A program made the translations under genes and the position numbers. Shown piece after piece: positions 30,491-34,812 of a stretch of DNA of 34,812 bases (positions within the stretch are counted from its first letter, which is position 1; each line of letters opens with the position of its first letter). Source of the stretch: Chara braunii (Eukaryota; Streptophyta; Charophyceae; Charales; Characeae). The stretch is from NCBI GenBank assembly GCA_003427395.1, contig BFEA01000235.1, forward strand, positions 60,372 through 95,183. Direction: 5' to 3'. The notes beneath the pieces were generated by a model that was not told where the DNA came from, searched no databases, and worked only from the letters and a program-made list of their open reading frames with translations.

Positions 30491-31595
30491 GTTATATTAT
30501 TGAAAGACGCACCCTCAAAGGTGAGCAAACTGATTCATGGCATGGTGAGTTGTCTGATGAGCGATAAAGTCTGACGAGAAGGGTCACTTTTGCTTGGAAT
30601 GTTTGAGAAAGTCGCAATGAGTGCAAGGCGAGAGATGTCTCAGGATGGGTGGATGCTGGCTCTGATCAAGTCATAGGCCACGGCCTTGTGGACCTCGCGG
30701 TGATTTTGTTTGTGAGCGTGCGAAGGATGTCATGCCTGTTGTGGGAGGGATGACAAATGCCTTCAGACCCCTACGTAATTACGGAGTGGGTTTGCAATTT
30801 TGTTTTGCAACGCCCCCGTCTAACCACTTGTGCTAGTTCTGGGACATATTGAGGAATACCAAGCGAAACGGTAAAGGTTAGTACCTCTAGGGCGTAACCC
30901 CATTGGATGGCTGTTGGCCGGCGTAACCTGGCTGCGGGACCGCGGGGTAAGAGTTTAAGGGGAGTTGCCCACCCCAATGAAATTACTCCGTGGGATAGTG
31001 AAGGTTGATATTTTTAGGAAATCCTGATTGAATACTTATCGGGAGAAAAACCTATCGTTGCGTAACCAGCGAGGGTACCGCCGCTAAATAACAATGCGGT
31101 GGGCCGTAGTCCTGGCCCGATCAGCTAGGCTATGGTGGGCCAAGATGGAGACCTAGCCCTTTTGTACTAGACTGCAGAAAAGGCTGAGTGGATATTAAGT
31201 ATACATATATACGTATGTGTATTTGATTGTGAGGAATTTTTTAGAAGGAAGGCTAGAGTGCCTTCAAAGGTCTCGATTAAGGCCCGCGTCCCTAGTTTTT
31301 GCCAGGACTAGGGACACACAACGAGAAGACGAAGGTTGTCTAGGACCGGGGAGGGGACGATTGGGAAGGTCTTTGGAACTTATACTATCAGCGTTCTAAT
31401 GCCCGGGCGGTGAGGGCCCGGGTTAGAAACTTGGCAGCATATAGTTGTGGAGGCATGGTTTGATGGAGGTCTCTACCCTGTGTTTGTCGGCTAATCGGAT
31501 TGGCTCCTTTCTCGTCAGCATTTGGAGTGCGAATGGATTTATAGCTTCTAATTTAGCGAAGCGACGGGGACGTCGCTTAATATGGTCCGGTAAGC

Positions 31596-33112
31596 TGTCG
31601 GCGCGAATACCCTTACAAGGGTATCCGCCCTGTTTTTTGCAAGCGACAGAAAATGAGTTTGGTCAAAAGTTTAAGTATACTGCGCTAGGCGCAGCTGCGA
31701 CTGTGATTTACGTTGACTGGATGGCTGACTAGAATAAAGAGTGCGTCGACGCGCAGGTTTAAGGCGCGAGTGATTCCGCATCTATCTTTTATTATTAAGC
31801 CGGCGCGAATGCCGGTCGGTTTATTTTTAATTTTTTTTTTTTTGTACTCTTGATTAAACTGGGATCTAGGGAATAACTTCTTTCGATGGTTACGTTGACC
31901 GAGTCGAGCGCGCGTGCGGAGAACGACCCCGACGACGGCATCAGCAACGACGGCGCGACTTCGTGCGGTGAGCGGGGTGTCGTAGGATGGCGCATGGAAG
32001 TTGCACAAGAGTGAGGTTGTATGGCTAAAGCAAGGGGTATGAGCATCGAGAATGACTGAAGTTGACCCCGTGTAGTGCGTGGACTTTTGTTGATCTTTGA
32101 TGAGATTGCAGGTATGGTTGTGGTTCGAAATTCGGATGTGACTGTCTGCGAATACATGTGTATGTGGCTGAGAGGAGCCCCACTGTGACTGTGAGAAGTG
32201 ATCGTCCTATATAATTAAGCCTTATGTATATGTTTATATGTGCCTTGGGTATGCGCGCGGCTTACTGTGATCGTGCGAAAGGATTAACCTGATTATGCCT
32301 TAAGAGAAAAGGGAGATCCCCTTCTATCCTTTGCTCCTTGGAGATTTTATAGTCAGACGTTGGTCCTGGACCGGGATTCAAGGTCCTTGTCCAGGACATC
32401 CCAAGCCCTAGACTCTGCAGGGAAGGAATCTGCCCCCGTGCAGTGACTATTTGCCTTACCCACCGAGATGCTCAGACCAAGGGTCGGAGGTCTCGCGGCG
32501 GCAGCACGACTATTCCTGCAGCCGTGCAATGTCGTGAGGGATCAGACTCTCACGACACTTCGAGTCTGACACTTGAGTGTCATAAGCGGTACTCGGATCC
32601 ACGAGGGACCGCTTGATTATAGGCACTACATAGTACGCCATCATTGCGACTGCTTGCGTACGCTTGCATTGCGGGTCGAGATGAGTTAGCCCTGCGTCTG
32701 TGCGGTTTTATACTGAGTCTCGCGCGCGACGCCTATCCGATTTCAATGTCGGGAAGTTATGGGACGGCTACTGAAGGGACTAGGAGTGTTGTCGCGTTGT
32801 TCGATGTGTGTATGTGTGTGTGCGTTTTATTTTTGTGTTCGTAAAGCGGTGTGCGCGTGGTGCGTGGAATGCGTCTTAGTCGAACGACGTCGAGCCACGC
32901 TTGGGACTTCAACCCCCCAAGATGTCGGTTCGCGTGCGGGTCCGATAGGTGTATTACCGCGCGTACCCCCTATGCTACAGCGAACGAGAAACGCCCTCGG
33001 CTGGTCCACCTCTTCGATTGCAACTGATTAGCTTTCGTACTGTGGACTGGTAGCTCGGCGGGGATACGCCCACCGAAGGGAGGTGACAACTCCCGTAAGG
33101 TGGAGGTAGACA
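31596..33112 (+). repeat. Right LTR of the nested element
   Basis: A continuous LTR of 1517 bp beginning TGTCGGCGCGAATACCC and ending GGTAGACA. It joins the two parts that are separated in the left LTR, which shows the ancestral, uninterrupted state. The following GCGG repeats the 4 bp before the left LTR. The sequence just before it (about 31575-31595) is not purine-rich, so a polypurine tract is not evident. Confidence 0.88.
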
Positions 33113-33116
33113 GCGG

Positions 33117-34083
33117 ACAGTCCGTCGTCGCGCACCAACCCACGAAGCCGTCACCCCGCTTAGTCCTCCCGCACCCGTTAGATTCGCCCACGCCCACAGT
33201 TCGTTGTGGCCCATGTCAACCCCGCTCGTTTGGCACCAGCTCGTCATGTCGCCCGACTCCTGCTCTACTCACCTCTTACTTCGCTCGTGTGCCGACCTTT
33301 TTCTGATCGCGCAACCCTGAGCTTCCAACAGCTGGTTAAGAGAGCTAACTAATCGCGCAACTAAAATTTATAGCGTGCATGCATGCACGAAGAACATGGA
33401 ATTACGAGGACTTAGAAAGAAGATTAGAGAGGGAGCGCCTGCGTTCTGCATGACCGGGCCGCGGCGTATGGGATGTAGCCGCTCTCCACGCATCGATCCG
33501 ATCATGCAGACCGCGGCTATCAAAAACTCAGCAAAAGAAAGAGAAAAAGGGCGGGAAAGACGAAGCACAAGAAGAAAGATACAGTTACATGGCGCCAACC
33601 CAAAATTATAGTTACACACGCGATTAAAGGCGCCGACTAATCAGAATTCTGTTGCAGCCGCATAAAGAAGCACAGAGACAAAAGGCGTCACCCGGCAAAA
33701 GAAAGTCCTAATTACAAAATTCCTAAATTCCTATCTAATGCAGAAAAGCAAAAAACACAAGTTCCAGAAAGAAAGTCCGAAATTCCGAGAGTCATCGGGG
33801 CTCGACAAAATTCAAAAAATAATTCAAAAAGAAAAATAAAAAAGAACGAAGCAAATTCCCGTGCGATGTCCGCGCCCAAATTCCAAAACCGAACAAAAGA
33901 AACGACGTCAACAGTTATTAATCGCGCACATGTCAGCGCGCCAGCCATTCAACCGACCAATCAATCACCCGTCCCGGAACACGCCCTGCTCCGAACTCAT
34001 CCATCCGAAAAGAGTCGACGCAAAAAGACGAAGAAGCGAGGGTACTGATGCAATTTGCCATTCATCCCAATCTCCCGTAATTG
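33117..34083. other. Unassigned sequence with a 16-bp palindrome
   Basis: No gene recognised. CGTGCATGCATGCACG at 33374-33389 is a perfect palindrome. 33520-33900 is A-rich, and the open frames there have no motifs. Confidence 0.4.
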
Positions 34084-34088
34084 GCCCA

Positions 34089-34160
34089 ACCTTCCCAGGT
34101 TAGGACCCCTCATTGCAACCGCGCAGAAAGTCGTGCACTACAGAAAATGGTTCGTCACAT
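34089..34160 (-). repeat. Fragment of the Ty3/gypsy LTR U3 end
   Basis: About 70 bp closely match 9344-9414 (shared text includes GGACCCCTCATTGCAACCGC and AAAATGGTTCGTCACA). Identity stops at CGTCACAT in both places, which supports that point as the LTR end. The rest of the LTR is absent, so this is a truncated remnant of another copy. Confidence 0.75.
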
Positions 34161-34186
34161 CCGCGAAACATGGTTTTCCTAATTTT

Positions 34187-34208
34187 AAAGCTCCTCGCAA
34201 GGAGCTTT
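34187..34208. repeat. Stem-loop AAAGCTCCT/AGGAGCTTT followed by T-rich tract
   Basis: A perfect 9-bp stem with loop CGCA, followed by ATTTTTTGGG. It has the shape of a bacterial-type terminator, but the setting is eukaryotic and no gene precedes it, so I treat it as a chance or repeat-derived hairpin. The following 34290-34340 shares an 18-bp block (34295-34312) with the reverse strand at 7808-7825. Confidence 0.5.
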
Positions 34209-34312
34209 ATTTTTTGGGTCTTTTTGGCTGGGGATCTCCCTTTTTTTTTAGGAACGATCCTTTCTCTGTTTTCACTTTTTTGGGGGGAGATTCGTTTTTA
34301 GGATTCTTCTAA

Positions 34313-34812
34313 CCACACTATAGTCCTAACAGCTGGCATTTTTAGGAGTGTCTAACGGGACCCTAAATGAAGAACTTGAGTTTTGGTCTTAGAAAAGCGG
34401 AAAAGAAAAGGGATAATTTGCAAAATACCCCTGTAAGTTGAGATATATGTCAAACTGCCCCTACAGGATGTGGGTGGATGGAAGTGGCCTCTTGGGCCTG
34501 ATTCTTTATGTTTTGCCCCTGTCAGGCCCATGTGCAAATTTGCAATCTGGACCGCGTTGCTGGGGACTGGCGCTGCACCCTGTTTTACCCATATGCCCTC
34601 CATACCAGGTGGGCAACTTTGCGCAATACCCAGACCAATTGGCGGGGCAGTTTGCCTTCATGATTCAAACTTTCAAACTCGTTCCAAGTCTCTGCCGCTG
34701 TCTCACACTGTATTCGGCAGCTTCATTCATCGTCCTCCTTGGTAAGCTTCCCCATCTCCAGCTCCTGCTGTGCCACACCACCATCTGAAATCCTCCTGCT
34801 TGCCACTCCTTG
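34313..34812. other. Unassigned sequence at the right edge
   Basis: Open frames at 34438-34788 and 34470-34745 overlap in different frames and have no motif I recognise. The sequence after 34640 is pyrimidine-rich, and a leader or first exon of a gene beyond the edge cannot be excluded. Confidence 0.3.

Larger units (their letters stand above)
26147..31595 (+). other. Internal region of the nested element, largely non-coding
   Basis: No gag, protease, RT or integrase motif was found on either strand. Plus-strand frames at 27152-27415 and 27415-27630 are open for 70-87 codons without recognisable content. Recognisable structure is limited to one plausible coding stretch (28622-29053), a palindrome TTACTTAAGTAA (28287-28298) and a 45-bp tandem array (30277-30490). 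A clear primer-binding site next to 26146 was not found. Confidence 0.6.
18729..33112 (+). mobile_element. Nested non-autonomous LTR element, about 14.4 kb
   Basis: Two direct repeats bound the unit. The right one is continuous (31596-33112). The left one is in two pieces (18729-19123 and 25039-26146) separated by about 5.9 kb absent from the right copy. LTR ends are TGTC and GACA. The 4 bp before (18725-18728) and after (33113-33116) are both GCGG, a likely target-site duplication. The internal part (26147-31595, about 5.4 kb) has no gag or pol that I can recognise. This resembles the LARD class: large LTRs and non-coding interior, moved by enzymes supplied in trans. Strand is arbitrary, because neither PBS nor polypurine tract is clear. 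Confidence 0.72.

Noticed and set aside
34187-34220. Rho-independent terminator
   Set aside because: The shape fits, but there is no bacterial gene context; other hairpins of this kind are common here.

Overview
The window looks like repeat-dominated nuclear DNA of a plant-lineage (streptophyte) eukaryote. Two things support this: a primer-binding site matching the 3' end of plant initiator tRNA-Met, and two diverged copies of U6 snRNA. There are also Ty3/gypsy retroelements in several states of decay, long microsatellites, no operon-like gene packing, and five ambiguous bases (N). A charophyte alga such as Chara is my impression only; nothing here proves it. I found no host protein gene that I could defend.

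Layout. 1-850: a minisatellite, CA/TG microsatellites and a perfect 26-bp inverted repeat. 1.3-3.1 kb: AT-rich repeats, including a run of short inverted repeats built on CCCAACTTAGGG. 3.36-6.59 kb: a very old plus-strand Ty3/gypsy pol (RT, RNase H, integrase), broken by many stops. 6.64-6.77 kb: (G)59 followed by (AG)34. 7.58-7.78 kb: a 200-bp element with perfect 26-bp terminal inverted repeats. 8.62-18.29 kb: a nearly complete but dead minus-strand Ty3/gypsy element with two LTRs, a PBS, gag, protease, RT, RNase H, a PHD-like zinc finger, integrase, and a large third ORF whose start overlaps the pol stop as ATGA.

18.73-33.11 kb appears to be one nested non-autonomous LTR element. Its LTRs are about 1.5 kb (TGTC...GACA) and the whole is flanked by a 4-bp GCGG repeat. 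The left LTR is split by about 5.9 kb (19.12-25.04 kb) holding two U6-like sequences and several arrays of hairpins. The internal region (26.15-31.60 kb) has almost no coding capacity. 33.1-34.8 kb holds a fragment of the first element's LTR and mostly unassigned sequence.

The most unusual feature is a set of arrays at 20.6-21.3, 22.9-23.9, 24.15-24.6 and 30.28-30.49 kb. In these, stem-loops recur at a fairly regular spacing, their loops or context are conserved, and the stem arms change from copy to copy while staying complementary. That is the pattern expected if base pairing itself has been maintained. A related motif lies in the opposite orientation at 2.39-2.82 kb.
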